This document shows, in pieces, positions 46,005-58,305 of a DNA stretch of 64,000 nt. The stretch covers positions 2,769,398 through 2,833,397 of the forward strand of contig JBBELK010000620.1 of NCBI GenBank assembly GCA_037783545.1, in the 5' to 3' direction. Each line of letters begins with the position of its first letter. Positions within the stretch are counted from its first letter, which is position 1. Origin of the DNA: Henricia sp. BOLD:AAB3569 (lineage: Eukaryota > Echinodermata > Asteroidea > Spinulosida > Echinasteridae). The position numbers were made by a program, and so were the translations under genes. The notes under the pieces are model-generated. The model was not told the DNA's origin. It searched no databases and saw nothing but the letters and a program-made list of their open reading frames with translations.

Positions 46005-46470
46005 AACTCCTCAAAAAAAGTTCGGAAAGTCAAGTTTGACTGACGATTTTTCTCTTGTTACTAAATCATTTCCCTTGAAATTTGTATCATTGGAAAGCCC
46101 TGTTATTCCTCTTTACAGTGATGTGTCATTTGTTATGATTAATCGATTGGGGGATGTGTAGTATAGCGGAATACAGGGGTGGGTGGAAAGTGAAATGTCA
46201 CAAAATTCACTGCTATTGTCGTGCATTCCCCTTTTGCTTTGAGGATGGGAATGTGTCAATGCACTTTTTGACAATAGCAATGCATTTTGTGACATTACAC
46301 CCGCCCCGTATTCAGCTGTACTGCACATCCCTCAATTGCTTAATCATAACAAATGACACATCGTAAAGAGGAATAACAGGGCTTTCCAATGATATAAAAT
46401 TCAAGGAAAATTATTTTGCAACAAGAGAGAAATCGACAGTCAAACTTGACTTTCCAGAAATGCTTCAAAA
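46005..46470. mobile_element. Tc1/mariner-type MITE, family E copy 2
   Basis: Left end AACTCCTCAAAAAAAGTTCG with the same interior as 13265-13750. The right end is worn (about 46440-46470). Confidence 0.8.
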
Positions 46471-46721
46471 TGTCACACACATAGGTTTATTTAAACATGT
46501 CCAGTTTACGTGATCACTAAATGGGTTGACAGGAAAATTTCCACATGTTTAGTTTTATTAGAATGTAAAATGTTACAGCAAAAAAATTGCAGATTTGATC
46601 AGGAAAAACCCAAAATTTACCCCAAAAAATGTGACTTATTCTAAAATGAGTTGGATGTTGCACAGCCCGAGTCAAGTTTTTGCAAGTATAACTGGAAATC
46701 AGTGGCGGTTCTAGGCTTATG

Positions 46722-46867
46722 GATATTTCAAGCACTACCCAGATAGTGCCTGGATCCACTGCCAATTTCTAGTCATGATCACAAAAACCTGGCCCATGGA
46801 CATTTCAAGCACTACCCAGATAGTGCCTGGATCCACTGCCGATTTCTAGTCATGATCACAAAAACTC
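46722..46867. repeat. two tandem units of about 73 bp
   Basis: ATTTCAAGCACTACCCAGAT through CATGATCACAAAAAC occurs twice in a row with one or two differences. Confidence 0.85.
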
Positions 46868-47048
46868 AGCCCAAGCTGTCGGACACATTTTTCAAAAACA
46901 AAATTACATTTTTTGGCCAATCCTCCGGTTTTCTGATGATTGAGTACTGAATTCTTTCCTCATAAAACCAGGTTAATTTAGTTAAACTTTGAAAATGCAC
47001 ACAAACTTGTTTATGATTTTTCAATGATTATCAATTTATAGGTAAGAA

Positions 47049-47415
47049 TTAAAGGAGCGTGACCAGAGTTTCTGGAAAATAGTTTTCGATGTAACTTACC
47101 AATATTATCAAGTAACTCCCATACACACCTCCCATGTCCCAAAAACCCGAAAACATTCGCAATTTCCAGTAAAAAATTGAACAAAACTATCGAGTATGCT
47201 TTCAGCGGATAAACGTTGATACTGGAAAATTAGTTTACAAATAATCGGTGGATTTTCGACGATATCCTCGGAAATATGCGGCCTAGAAGCGCGGGAGTTT
47301 CAGTTTCGTAATCAGAAAAATATAACGGATGTTATGATATAAAAATCTCATGACCCATAAGGGAAGTCCCGGGGAGTTATGGGTAAAAAAAAGGTGATCT
47401 GGTCACACTCCTTTT
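47049..47415. mobile_element. TTAA-type element (AAGGAGCGTGACCAGA ends)
   Basis: TTAAAGGAGCGTGACCAGA faces TCTGGTCACACTCCTTTTA-type sequence; the right TTAA is changed by one base. Confidence 0.7.
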
Positions 47416-47565
47416 AGGGTTTTTTCCCTATAAAAAACAAAAAAATAAATTTAAGAATTTGCTTAGAAACAATTTTTAGCCATTCTCGTGTTTTGAGCAC
47501 AAACTGCATGTTACACATTTCATTTTCTATCAAGGTCAATTCATGTGGCGTGGATTGCATTTGAG

Positions 47566-47993
47566 ACAATAGAGAGGTTTCGCAAGGTGACGAATACGAA
47601 TACCGGTAACCGTTCACGTTGATGCGCTCACTGAACTGGGTTTCGCACTGTGTGACTACGTGCATACATTCATCTGCTAAATATGCTCTGCGCTTGGCTT
47701 TGTTTGCAGCAGATTTTCCTCACTTTCACGTGGGAATGATTCATTGAATTCGATCGGTATTCATGGAAGATACATCACAAAGAAACAAAATGCATAAAAC
47801 TTATTAATCCATAACAGAAAAAGCGAAAAATCTGCATAACCGGTATCCGTTTTTATGCTACGCGTATGGAGGCCAATAACCGTTGTTCACGCATATGAAA
47901 ACATGTGTACTATATACGGTTACGCGTCACGAGACGCGCATAAAGTCATGACGTATCGGTATCCGTGACGGTGCGAAAACCTCCCTAATGATT
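47566..47993. mobile_element. TIR element (GAGGTTTCGCA ends)
   Basis: AGAGAGGTTTCGCAAGGTGACG faces GTGACGGTGCGAAAACCTCC with inner ATACCGGTAACCG blocks repeated inverted several times. No transposase. Confidence 0.7.
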
Positions 47994-48207
47994 AGTTCTA
48001 AACGTGGGTTCTCTCCACCCAGGAGTAAATGGGTACCTACATGTATAAGGACAGTGAATGTTGATATGTTTGCTGGAATACATGTATTATAATGGCAGAC
48101 AGTTCATGTTGTAACATGCAGTTTGTACTCCAATTTTAAACCACTTCAGCAAGTAAATTAATTCCCTTCGCACATATGCAATAAGTAAAGTTTGTTTAAT
48201 CTACATG

Positions 48208-48413
48208 CCAAACATATTTGATTTTGTGCTGTACATTTACCAGCATGTCTGAATGAAAATTGTGGCCATGCACAACATGGAACCTTCCGACTTGACACAG
48301 ACATGTTTTGCCAAACATATTTGATTTTGTGCTGTACATTTACCAGCATGTCTGAATGAAAATTGTGGCCATGCACAACATGGAACCTTCCGACTTTTGA
48401 CACAGATGAGTAG
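48208..48413. repeat. 103-bp tandem duplication
   Basis: Two adjacent copies starting CCAAACATATTTGATTTTGT; nearly identical, so recent. Confidence 0.95.
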
Positions 48414-48611
48414 GTGAAGTCTGTACGATGTATGTATTCATGTAGCCTTTTCGCAAATTCAACTTGATGTGCACAGGTTTCAGGATGATATACGGATACA
48501 AATACGTTGCTATATTTTCTTCTTTAATAGCATAGTGCAGGTAATTTGCAGAATGAGTTATAAGTATCGTGGCAGTTTGGGTCATTAACTTACAAACTTC
48601 AGGTGGAAACA

Positions 48612-48890
48612 CCCGAAGGTTGTGGTTTTCAGACTACTTGAGGTACTTGTGCCCTTGAGCAAGGCACTTTACCCCAATTGCTCCATCCTGTGGATGGGAT
48701 GTAAAGCCCTAGGTCCAGTATTGTGTAATGCATCTTAAAGATCCTAGAACATTCTTTCGGAAGAGAAGGGGAATTTTCCCAATGTCTCTGGCTTTAACCG
48801 CCACTTGCCGATCTATGTATCAATATTGAGGTGGTTCGCATTGAGATGTCAAGAGACATGAAATGTGCTATTAAAGGACACCAGAAATTT
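48612..48890. repeat. old SINE or LINE tail (GAGCAAGGCACTTTACCCC)
   Basis: CCCTTGAGCAAGGCACTTTA with CCCAATTGCTCC is a sequence widespread in the tails of animal retroposons. The rest, through GCGGAAGAGAAGGGG-like sequence to the AAATGTGCTATTA end, fits the same class. Single copy here. Confidence 0.5.
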
Positions 48891-49290
48891 ATCAGTAAAT
48901 TTATTTGTGTACACTGATTTTGCCACTGATTTCTCAAGCAATGAAATTGCGAAAAGGCCAATAATTTAGTTATTTTCCTAACTTAATTAGTTTTAAAATT
49001 ATCAAAACTAATGGTTTCCGGAAAATGCAGGTATTGATTTTCATCATCTCTCAAGCCAAGTTTCTTTCATGTCACTGCAGGGCCACATATTCCAATTTTG
49101 TTTTAGTTTAACTTTTTGCCACAAGATTTAAATTTGGAGGTTAGTTCTTTCCTTCAAAATATACGTGGGGTTCATTACCATGCACGGACACCCAGGATTT
49201 GCCTTTTTATGATCAATAAACCAAGTAAAAACACAAAAAAATGTCTGGGCCAATTTTAATATGAAATTTAGATATCCAAACAGTATACCC

Positions 49291-49410
49291 TTAGAAGGCT
49301 AAAAGTGTTTATTTGACGTTTATATTGGGACGTTATCATTTTTATGTTACACTTTTAGCCCCTTAATTAGCTTTTGAACCCCCATTCGTTGTGTTGAATT
49401 TTCCTGCACG
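49291..49410. mobile_element. solitary arm of foldback family J
   Basis: TTAGAAGGCTAAAAGTG, GACGTTTATATTGGGACGTT and CACTTTTAGCCCCTTAA match the outer 120 bases of the arms at 27318 and 29997. The second arm is missing. Confidence 0.8.
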
Positions 49411-50496
49411 GCCTTTCTGCAAAGTGAAATTTTACCTTCCAGTCAAAATTAAACATTGCAAACTTCCAAGCTTCTGTTGTATTTGGGCTTCAAACAGACT
49501 GTGGGTGGTGTTATAAAAGTTTAATTGTTTATTTAGTCATATCCGTCACAGTCAGTTCCATCACTTTTTGCCAAGATGGAGATGCTTTTTTGGCATTTTG
49601 GGTCATAACTCCGTCACGATATTTTGGAGCGTCATATCTGATTTTTTTTTGCATTTTCATTTGCCAATAAAATGAGGACAATAAGTTGCGTTATATTCTG
49701 TTCAAAGCCCTCTGTTCACTGGTTGTTATTCTATGTTTAAACTTTAAATTCTCTCGTTTGAATTTACTCAGTTTCCGAAGTCACTGTCAAAATTCTACAT
49801 TTCCGTCACGAAAGTGTGACGGATATGATTTTAGCACATTTTTCCTATGCTACAACACTGAAAAGTTAATGTTAATGAAATTAAATAAAACTCCCCTAAA
49901 GATTGTGCCGAACGTTAATTATAGTTGTTGTGTACCTTAATGATCATGTTCCACTAAAAATAATCAACATTTAGCAAACAACTTTTTTCCACGATTTCTT
50001 AAGGCCAAAAATAGACACTTATTGAAGAATGACCCGCTTACGCAATGTATTTTCAATGTATAAGGGAAAAAATACCGGGAATTATTCCCAGTTGTCCGAT
50101 GGGTTTAGTGCAGGAAAGCTTATGTGATGTCCGACTTGTAAATTCTTTCCAAAATTACACTATCCACTATAAAATTCATGTTTCGGTAAAAGTTGAGAAG
50201 ATGATCAGAATTTGTTTTGGTATGAATTCCGTTCACTGGTTGCCACTGAGACACCGTGTGTTAAATTTATGGAACAGGGCAGTATTTTCAAGAAAATTTT
50301 TGAATGTTTGTTACTGCACAATTCACTTCCCTTTCAAATATTTTGATGGTTATTAAGTCATAAGGAGAATAAGTGGCAGCCAGTAAACAGAATTCTTTCC
50401 TATTTTACTTAAATACCTGCATTATTTCATTCATACAAAAAAAAAACCGCTAAAAAAGTGAAATTTTGTTGTGAAAATATTATTTTAGCCCGAATA
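49411..50496. other. intergenic, no feature recognised
   Basis: AT-rich. ATATCCGTCACAGTCAGTTC at about 49539 and an inverted CGTCACGAAAGTGTGACGGA at about 49803 hint at an old element, but I cannot set ends. Confidence 0.4.
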
Positions 50497-51810
50497 AAAA
50501 AAAGGTATTTTTTTCGTTTAGGTTGAACAAAGATTTTAAGGAAATTACCTCTTGGAATCAACAGATAATCCAATTCTAAGATATACTTTCCAGTTTCCAC
50601 ATGCAATTTTGTCGCAAATGTTGCTTTTCTAAAGAAAAATGACATTTTCTTCTTCAAAAATTGCATTTAGTTGGTGCACAAGAAGAACCATGTACGCTTG
50701 CATGCAGCGGCCTCTATTGTCGCGCTTACTCGCTGTGATTTTGTCTTACTCTCTGCAGTACCGGTAGTTTTATTATTTATTTATCTCAGAAATGCAACAT
50801 TTCCGACAAAAGTGCAAGTGGGAAGTATATCTTAAAGAGGAAGAATCCAGCATTTAGGCTTTTTTCGATAGTCCAAACATCCCTCTTGCCGACGTGGATT
50901 TTTATTATTTTTTAATTGTCGGTTTTAAGTGGATAAATTGCAAGCAAAAGTGCGCTTTTCGAAAATGAGATTTTTGCGATTTCTGAAACGCTCATTAGGT
51001 ATTCATGTTATGCGCGTGACCCCGTGACGCAATCCTGAGAAAGAGAAGTCAACACGATAGTTAGCTCCATACGTTTACACGCAAAAAACTTTAAAAACCG
51101 TCTCTTTTAGATGGTGTTTTTTGAAAAAAATTTTTGTTCCAAAAAGCCAGAGATATGCCCAGTAGCTGCGTGGTTGCATGTTTTACCAGACACTATGAAA
51201 AAAAAGAGCAGAAAGATTTTCTTTTCTCTTACCAAGAGAGAGAAAAATGAGTCGCTCATTTTATAACTTGTACGACCGATGTCCAAACACGTGGAAACTA
51301 CGCCGCAGTGGACCGTACACAGACCGCTGTGAATGCCGGTCGTTCCGTGACAAAACCACCCGTCGCAATGCACCAGTATTTACTTCAAAAGAGAGTCACT
51401 GTGAGCCACAATTTCATCGTTTTTCACGTTTGTAATTTGAATTACAAGGACAAAATAGGCATGATAAACATTCACTTCGTGTATTTTCCATTCAATACTG
51501 CACAGACCGTTTTGTATGTTTCTCAGGATGACGTCAACACCCTGTTGATAAACAAGCCGAGTGACCTCGAGCGTTTCAGAATTTGGGTGAAGAGGGTCGG
51601 AACTGCTTTACGTTTTAAGCAAAAGTCTGTTGATTTTTTTGTGAAAAACAAGTTGTGATGGTGTTGTAGACACATACACCTCCATGATAAACAGAAAAAC
51701 TAAAAAAATGTGGAAGGGGGGATTCTAGCTGTTTAAAATTGGATTTAATATCTATCGATTCGAGGAGGTAATTTCCTTAACATCTTTGTTCAACCTAAAC
51801 GAATAAAATA
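50497..51810. mobile_element. TIR element related to 29678-31668
   Basis: Left GGTATTTTTTTCGTTTAGGT and right ACCTAAACGAATAAAATAAC with inner AAGGAAATTACCTC facing GAGGTAATTTCCTT. Within it, 50578-50833 is a second inverted pair (AAGATATACTTTCC / GGAAGTATATCTT). No domain is seen in the roughly 900-base interior. Confidence 0.7.
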
Positions 51811-53066
51811 ACAAAAAATCTTAATTTTGTTAATGAAGTCCATAAGACTTGTACAAAGAGTTGAAAGTGCAGGTATTAAAGTAAAATCTTTCAGGAATTT
51901 CTTCCAATTAAGAGTTTTAACAGATCCGCAATTTACCTTTTCCAAGAAGCCGCCGTCATACGGTAGTACACGACTCCATCCTGAAAGCGAAAACAACAAT
52001 CAGATTAGAAGGATGGTTACTTGATTTATATAAGCCCCATTATAAGCAAGGAATCATAACAAGTTCATTTCACTCAACCCTAGATAGGGACTTGGAAAAA
52101 AAATTCAGAATTTGTTTTTCTAGTTAAAACCACTTTTTCACAACAGGCAAGTTGCAACAGATTCCGAAAATACTGTTGTTGCAAAAATTCATCAAGCGGT
52201 TGCTGTTTTATGCTTGTAAGATTGCATCTATTAACATGTGGAATCGTCAATGAAAATGAATAGACAGCAACTTCAAAAATTGTGATCTGATGCAAAGCGC
52301 CCCCTTTGGCACAAAGCATGTTATTTGTTCTTGGCTAGTCTTAAATTCAAGCGTTATATATATATCTTGTCCTTCAAGAGCAGGACTGCAAATAGGGCGC
52401 CCTCAACTACATGTAACATTAAAATCACGGACAACAAAACAATGTCCATTAGCCTTTTAGAAGTATGGCGGAACAAAAGGAGAGGGCGCAATTTCATTTC
52501 GGTATGAATTTTTTTATCAATTGTATTTCGTTCCAAAAACTTGATTTAGGGTAAAAGTGGGGGTATTCGACCGGATAAGGTTCATTTTAGCATAACAGTT
52601 GCGTCTGAGGAGAAGCAAGGCAAAAGTTTTCGACAATCGCAAGTCTAGGTAACTGTCTTTCATTTGCATCAAGCCCGAAACTGGAGGACCGATGAATGAT
52701 GTGCAGTTTGACCACCAAAATGAGGTGTGGATGATGTGGAATTCGACTACTGTGTTGGGTTATTCGTCCAGTGCCATTTGTACTGAATACATAGTATTGA
52801 TGGGACTTTGTTTGTTCGAAAATAAACGTACTTGAGTGGTAATTTTATTCTAATCGGCGCAATTTCATAGCGTGCTACTTGTGTGTGCATGCATTAGAAA
52901 CACTTTTGGCCATCTATTGAAACATACAAATGATATTCAGAGGATAATTTTCCTGCATGCCAAGAAAATAAGAAATGAAAAATATTGGACCGTTCGGATC
53001 CGTTTGCGCGAGGCGCATGAAATAAAATTGTCAGTGCTTTGAAATTTTGAATTCTTTTCCGAGACG
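51811..53066. other. intergenic, no gene recognised
   Basis: Only short, unsupported open frames on both strands; no TIR pair found. Confidence 0.4.
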
Positions 53067-53102
53067 TGTGGGGGGTGGGGGGGGGGGGGGGGGGAGGGGG
53101 GG
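53067..53102. repeat. G-rich run
   Basis: An almost pure G stretch of about 35 bases beginning GGGGGGTGGGG. Confidence 0.95.
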
Positions 53103-53485
53103 TGTTTGTTTGTAGTAGGCCTAACAAGTGTTATTTCCTCGATTCCCGCACTTAAACGCCAGAAAAGGGACACAGTCACAGGATTTCCGACTCCACAAGA
53201 AAGACAAAGCCGAGTTATTATTCAATATACTCTCCAGCTAACATACCGCAACACAACAACGAAGTCCCGTGTGCATCATAAGCACACCGCACAGGAAGCA
53301 AGACTGATACAAAGAATTAGTAATACATGTACAATGTTATACAATGTAATACATAACCCCAGGCGGCACGTGGCCAGACTCTTCTGGCACTCGCCAAAAG
53401 GATTGGCGCGTGCTAGCTCTAGCTAGCTCTATACGCAAACTAGGTCAGTGCTCAGCAGAAGTTACGTTCTGCCTCCAGAGTCTGA

Positions 53486-53565
53486 TTAAAGGCACAGTCT
53501 CGTCAGCAATGCGCGCGCGGCATATTCGTGCCGTAGCTCGACGAAATACGCCGCGCAATATATGA
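53486..53565. mobile_element. one arm of TTAA-type MITE family C
   Basis: TTAA followed by AGGCACAGTCTCGTCAGCAA and the CG-rich inner stem; the right arm is missing. Confidence 0.75.
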
Positions 53566-55032
53566 CTGCTTCAGCTGACGTCTAGTCAAAAGCGGTCCCG
53601 GTTTTCTGGCAGGCCTAGCTTGTTCGCACAATGGTGTCTGTTGCGAAACTTTATTGCAATGCGGCGGTGCTCGGCCCGGTCACAAGTGCAGATACGTATT
53701 TTAACCATTATATTTTGACAAAAATATCCAGCAATGACTGGTCACAATTATTTTAACCAAAATGAGTCTCATTTTAAGGCAAACCCTATGCAAAAGAATG
53801 GAAAACGCACGAATGAAAAACGAACCAAAGGAAAGGCGCCTTATCCTTTTTTGCATCCGTCTTAAGTTGCGTGCGCGTTTTGCTCCACCCGTTTGTCTGT
53901 ATCGGGCCATAGAGCGATTGAGATGCAAATGGATAAAAAAACGCAGGATGGATAAAATAAACTTATCGACCTGTAAAGGAAAGGCGCCTTTATTTGGTGT
54001 AAACCGACACACACAAAATTGAACAATCGCAAACACCTAAATTCACCAACCAAATTGATTTTGCCAATTTTCAGTATTGTTTCACTCTGGACAAAAACAT
54101 ATATTCGTGCCGCGTTCCCGTAAAGTGACGCACAAAAATGCACGCACAACAATCGCTTAAAAACGATACAGTGTGAATGAGCGTTAGTAAACTCATCCAT
54201 AAAGTTTGCAAATTTGTTTTGATAGAATTAATGTGCACCCACCACCAAACTAAAAGGAAAAGACAAGAAATCATGCGTCTTGTAGCACCCAAATTAAGTT
54301 GTCCCCCTACACCTATAGAACTTTATGGCAATGAGTACAGTGACAAGAACTGTCAGCAATATCGATAAATTATTGGCTTGGCGGTCGATTATTTTATCTA
54401 ACAATTTCGAAATAGTGTTACCAGCGTCAACTATAGTGGACGTTTCAGAAGTGTAAAATAACAAAAGATAAGGCTCGTTAATGATCTAAAAGAAAAAAAC
54501 ACGTGCGCCGCACGCCATGCCCCTTGGTCGAATACTCAAACAGCAGTTTGATAAAATGATGTGGTATTCGACTAACCATTGTTTCAACCCAGGACAGTAT
54601 TTTGGCCAGCAATTTTGTACTGGTCCACTCTGTAGCATACAAAAAGACACGAGGTTCATTACAAATTACCACTCCACCCGACAGACGTTCAAACTGACGT
54701 CACAAAGTAGCTCGTATTTCTTATTGGACCCCATAAGGCAACAACGTTAAATGACGAAGCTACTTTATTTCATGTTTTAGACTCATTTTATTTTGATTGC
54801 TTAGGGTATATTGAATCATTGACCATATCGCCATCGAGGGTTTAACTTAAACAAAATATTAAACATAATATGTACGACTAAAAAGTGGTTTTTATTATAT
54901 TTATTACATTTTTAATTCATACTGGTCGAATTCCCCTACCGGTCGAATATAATATACCAGCATTTACTCTACTTCAAATGTTTCTAGGTTTTAATTCCTC
55001 CTCACCTATTGAAAATTATAGTATAATCAGAG
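53566..55032. other. intergenic, no gene recognised
   Basis: Several open frames on both strands overlap one another at 53700-54290 without known domains or splice context. The words AAAGGAAAGGCGCCTT occur twice (about 53828 and 53978). Confidence 0.4.
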
Positions 55033-55103
55033 TGGGGATTGAACTGGGGTCGTTCGCTTCATAGTCTAGTCCTGCGCTTTACCACTAGACCACAAAGCGA
55101 CTC
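55033..55103 (-). repeat. tRNA-like sequence, probably a SINE head
   Basis: On the - strand CTTTGTGGTCTAGTGGTAAAG (first 20 bases fit an A box) is followed by CAGTTCAATCCCC (B-box-like). The acceptor ends, GTCGCTT and CTCTGAT, do not pair, so a working tRNA is unlikely. Confidence 0.6.
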
Positions 55104-55429
55104 GCCAAAACCCTCCAATTACGTTCCTTTATTCCTTTATTTAAGCAACTCATTGAGAGCGCTATTATAGGAGAGTAATGAGCATTCATTTACAATGCAC
55201 CAATCAGAAGGCACAGAATCCTCTGCCTGTGCTATGTCGTTCGAAAATAAAATTTTCGCTGCCCGGCACAGCATGAGGGAGCTATTGGCATGGGCTTTGT
55301 TAGGCACATGGTCATGCCCTTATAGGTGTATTGAATCAAGACTAGGTAATTGACGGCGCTCGCCAACTGCCGATTTTTGTGATATTATGGGGCGGGAAAA
55401 TCTCACCACAGCACAGGTGGATTTGCGTG

Positions 55430-55590
55430 ATATTTGGCACAAATATAAAAAAACCCAGCCCCAATAGGCCTGCACTAAAAAGAAATTAACCTGACAGATT
55501 AAATGACAGAAACAAAAGATGGCATGATTTACAGTGCAATTTCACATAGCGGTCCATTAAGCTTGCGAACTTCGGTTACAGATTTGACCA
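55430..55590. repeat. dispersed repeat (partner at 34425-34560)
   Basis: Same block order as the partner, with an extra 20 bases (AAAGATGGCATGATTTACAG). Confidence 0.7.
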
Positions 55591-56174
55591 ATAATAGTAT
55601 CACGACTGCGCGGCTGACGACGTCACGGATTTCCAAGTCCCTACCCTAGACAAGGTTACCTCTCGGCTCGAAATTGTTCATGTTGTAATCTTTTAGACAA
55701 GGTTACCTCGGCTCGAAATTGTTCATGTGCATGGTAGCCTAATCTTTTAGAGATTACCACATAGTAACCTAAAGCTTGTCTAACCATAGAGCAGGGAACT
55801 GTTCCTTGCTGACTATGGTCTAACTCAACCCACGTATTTTAAATCCCGAACCCCACATAACTACTTTTCCCTTCTTCAAGTAGGTACTAAAAGACCCAGA
55901 AAAAACTTAATCTTTACCATTCCCACATATGACATAGCATGAAAACATAGGAATAGGATAACCGTTACAATCGTAGTTTACATGTACGTACCTAAAAATC
56001 CCACTAGCGTAGATTGTCGAGGACGTTTCGTATCATCACCAGCATCTTGACCGGCCGTCGGCAGTTCGTCTGTTGCAAAATCTACCTGCTGCTTCCACGG
56101 TTCATTGCGTCCGGAATGCGGTGCATGGTTAACCGCAGAATGGAAACGCGGGCTTGGGCGACTCTGGACAGCAT

Positions 56175-56580
56175 TTTTGGAATCGATTCCGATTCCAATC
56201 GATCGCAATTCTAGCTACCCGGAATCGATTCCATAAGTGGCACTGAGCGGTACTGAACGTTTATGATATGATATCAGAACCAAGCCGAGTACTCTTGCAA
56301 AACCCCATCTTCCTTTCGCAAGAGTCTTTGCTGCACACCGGAAACTCGGTAACTCGGTGTGCAGCGTGCAGCAAAGACCCTTGCGAAAGGAAGACGGCAA
56401 AACCCGTGTATTTTGGTTCCGGAATTTCTAAGAATCGGCATTCGGCAACCTATCACTGGGGATCGAATCTAGATAAAAGGAATCGATTCCTGAAAATTTG
56501 GAATAGTGACTCAGATTCTTAAAGTGGAATCGATTCTACTCGACTCCAGCGTGGAATCGATTCTACTCGACTCCAACGTG
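56175..56580. repeat. cluster of GGAATCGATTC blocks around a palindrome
   Basis: GGAATCGATTCC or close variants occur about six times. In the middle, CTTCCTTTCGCAAGAGTCTT and TGCTGCACACCG are repeated inverted (56308-56398). Confidence 0.7.
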
Positions 56581-56662
56581 GAATCGCCCAAGCAGACGCC
56601 CACATAGCTTCTGAGAGTACACCTGTTCCTATCGTTATTTAAACATCTTAGGAATGTATATG

Positions 56663-56937
56663 CAGCACGATGTGGCAGGGGGTGGGGGTGGGGGAAGGGG
56701 GTGGGGGAAGGGGGAAGGGGGTGGGGGAAGGGGGAAGGGGGTGGGGGAAGGGGGTGGGGGAAGGGGGTGGGGGAAGGGGGTGGGGGAAGGGGGTGGGGGA
56801 AGGGGGTGGGGGTTTGGGGTGGGGGAAGGGGGTGGGGGAAGGGGGTGGGGGAAGGGGGTGGGGGAAGGGGTGGGGGAAGGGGGTGGGGGAAGGGGGTGGG
56901 GGAAGGGGGTGGGATCCGTTTGTCACATATCGTGCTG
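56663..56937. mobile_element. MITE family G copy with an expanded G-rich array
   Basis: Ends CAGCACGAT-GTGGCA and TGTCACATATCGTGCTG match 17793-17908. The centre is replaced by about 230 bases of GGGGGTGGGGGAA units of 12-14 bases on the + strand. Glycine-rich and proline-rich frames through it are compositional. Confidence 0.88.
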
Positions 56938-56959
56938 GATATAGTGTGGGGTTGATAGA

Positions 56960-57085
56960 CTACTGAAGTGACTACTGAAGTGAATACGTCATCTTTTGTT
57001 AGTTGCCTAGGCAATGGCTCTACACTAAAAATCACTGAACCGTGTTCCTGTGCTTTTGAAATGGTAATTTTTCCAACGGTCACGG
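56960..57085. repeat. dispersed repeat (partner at 33116-33260)
   Basis: Matches the sequence upstream of the MINPP1-like gene with small deletions. Confidence 0.7.
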
Positions 57086-57317
57086 TGTTCGACCCCTAGC
57101 TCCGGATTAAGTGTTATGGCCCGGTCGCTTAATTTTTGTTTACACCACTGCGAGGGGAGAACAATAGGGTTTGTACCTTTTTAGCGTCTTGAGAGGAGAC
57201 TATATAATAGGCTAGGGTTAGGGTTGTTTATTTAGGTGTGACATAATTGAATAAACCATACCACACCATAGGCTACGCGCCGGATGAAGGTCACCCGCGC
57301 GCAAGGGTGACTCGCCG

Positions 57318-57984
57318 TTAAAGGAAAGTTTTCAGTAAAAAATGGGTTTTGTTTGTCTGTTTTAACTTAGCAATCATACAATACCTCCCAAAAATAATAT
57401 CGACGGGGAATTTTTTTTAAGGCAATCCCCAGTTTGGATGTGGAAGCAAAAAGGTGAATTACGTTTGGAACCAGATAAATTATTTTGCAAAACATCGGTC
57501 GATCTATTTCCGGCGATATCCTTAAAATATATACAGATATTTGAGAACGTGAAATTTCTTAAGTTATGGTAACGAGAAAAATTTGACAGACAATAAAATA
57601 TCAAAATCTCAATTTCCATGGGAAAAATGGGTCGCCCCCCCCCCACCCCAATAGGGGTTGAAATGTTGATACCATATAATTTTTCATATTTTTCTCATGA
57701 CCATTCTGAAATTTCGCGTTCTCAATCCGTATATATTGCCGGAAAAAGACCGATGTTTTGCACAATAATATATCTGGTTCTTTAGAAAAGTGCAGTAATT
57801 AACCTTTTTGCTTCCACATCCACAAAGGTCTGTGGCTACCATGAGCAATTTCATAAAGCTTCCACATCCAAACTGGGGATTGCATTGAATTTTTTCCTCG
57901 TCGATATTATTTTTGGGAGCTATTTTCATTGCTAAGTTAAAACAGACAAACAAAACCCACTTTTTACTGAACACGCTCCTTTAA
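57318..57984. mobile_element. TTAA-flanked foldback element
   Basis: TTAA at 57318-57321 and 57981-57984. Arms of about 250 bases, including TGGGTTTTGTTTGTCTGTTT and GGCAATCCCCAGTTTGGATG, face their complements. No transposase. Confidence 0.85.
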
Positions 57985-57989
57985 TGTCG

Positions 57990-58171
57990 AAATATCGCAC
58001 ATATATTTTTAACATGGCATATATGTCAAATTATTGCACATAGGCCTATATTTTTAACATCGCATACATATGAAAAAACATCGCACATATATATTTAACA
58101 TCGCACATATATGTTTAACATCGCACATATATTTGTGCATTATCGAATATTGCAACGTATCACACGCCATA
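57990..58171. repeat. array of about 21-bp units in reverse (partner at 33985-34160)
   Basis: AACATCGCACATATATGTTT-type units, then TGCACAAATA-complement and CAATATTGCAACG. It lies at the 3' end of the LINE read on the - strand and may be its tail. Confidence 0.7.
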
Positions 58172-58305
58172 GCAGAGGCTCGTCAGCAATGCGCGCCCGC
58201 CAAATTCGTGCTCGAAACACGCAGCTCCATGCCTTTGCTATGGAGCTGCGTATTGCGTGGCACACATTTGGCGGGCGCGCATTGCTGACGAGCCTCTGGC
58301 TTTAA
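58172..58305. mobile_element. TTAA-type MITE family C copy 4, inserted at the LINE 3' end
   Basis: Inverted AGAGGCTCGTCAGCAATGCG arms and an inner GGAGCTGCGTATTGCG stem. TTAA remains at the right end only. It separates the last LINE codons (FRKALK) from the 21-bp array. Confidence 0.8.

Noticed and set aside
50860-51700. A THAP-type or other domesticated transposase in the element at 50497
   Set aside because: Frames on both strands lack the C2CH spacing and any recognisable catalytic block.
53701-54292. Overlapping frames of 70-112 residues on both strands
   Set aside because: No domain, no splice context, and opposite-strand overlap suggests chance.
56511-57083. A 190-residue proline-rich frame (- strand) and glycine-rich frames (+ strand)
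   Set aside because: They exist only because the GGGGGTGGGGGAA array has no stop words; no start context or conserved flank.
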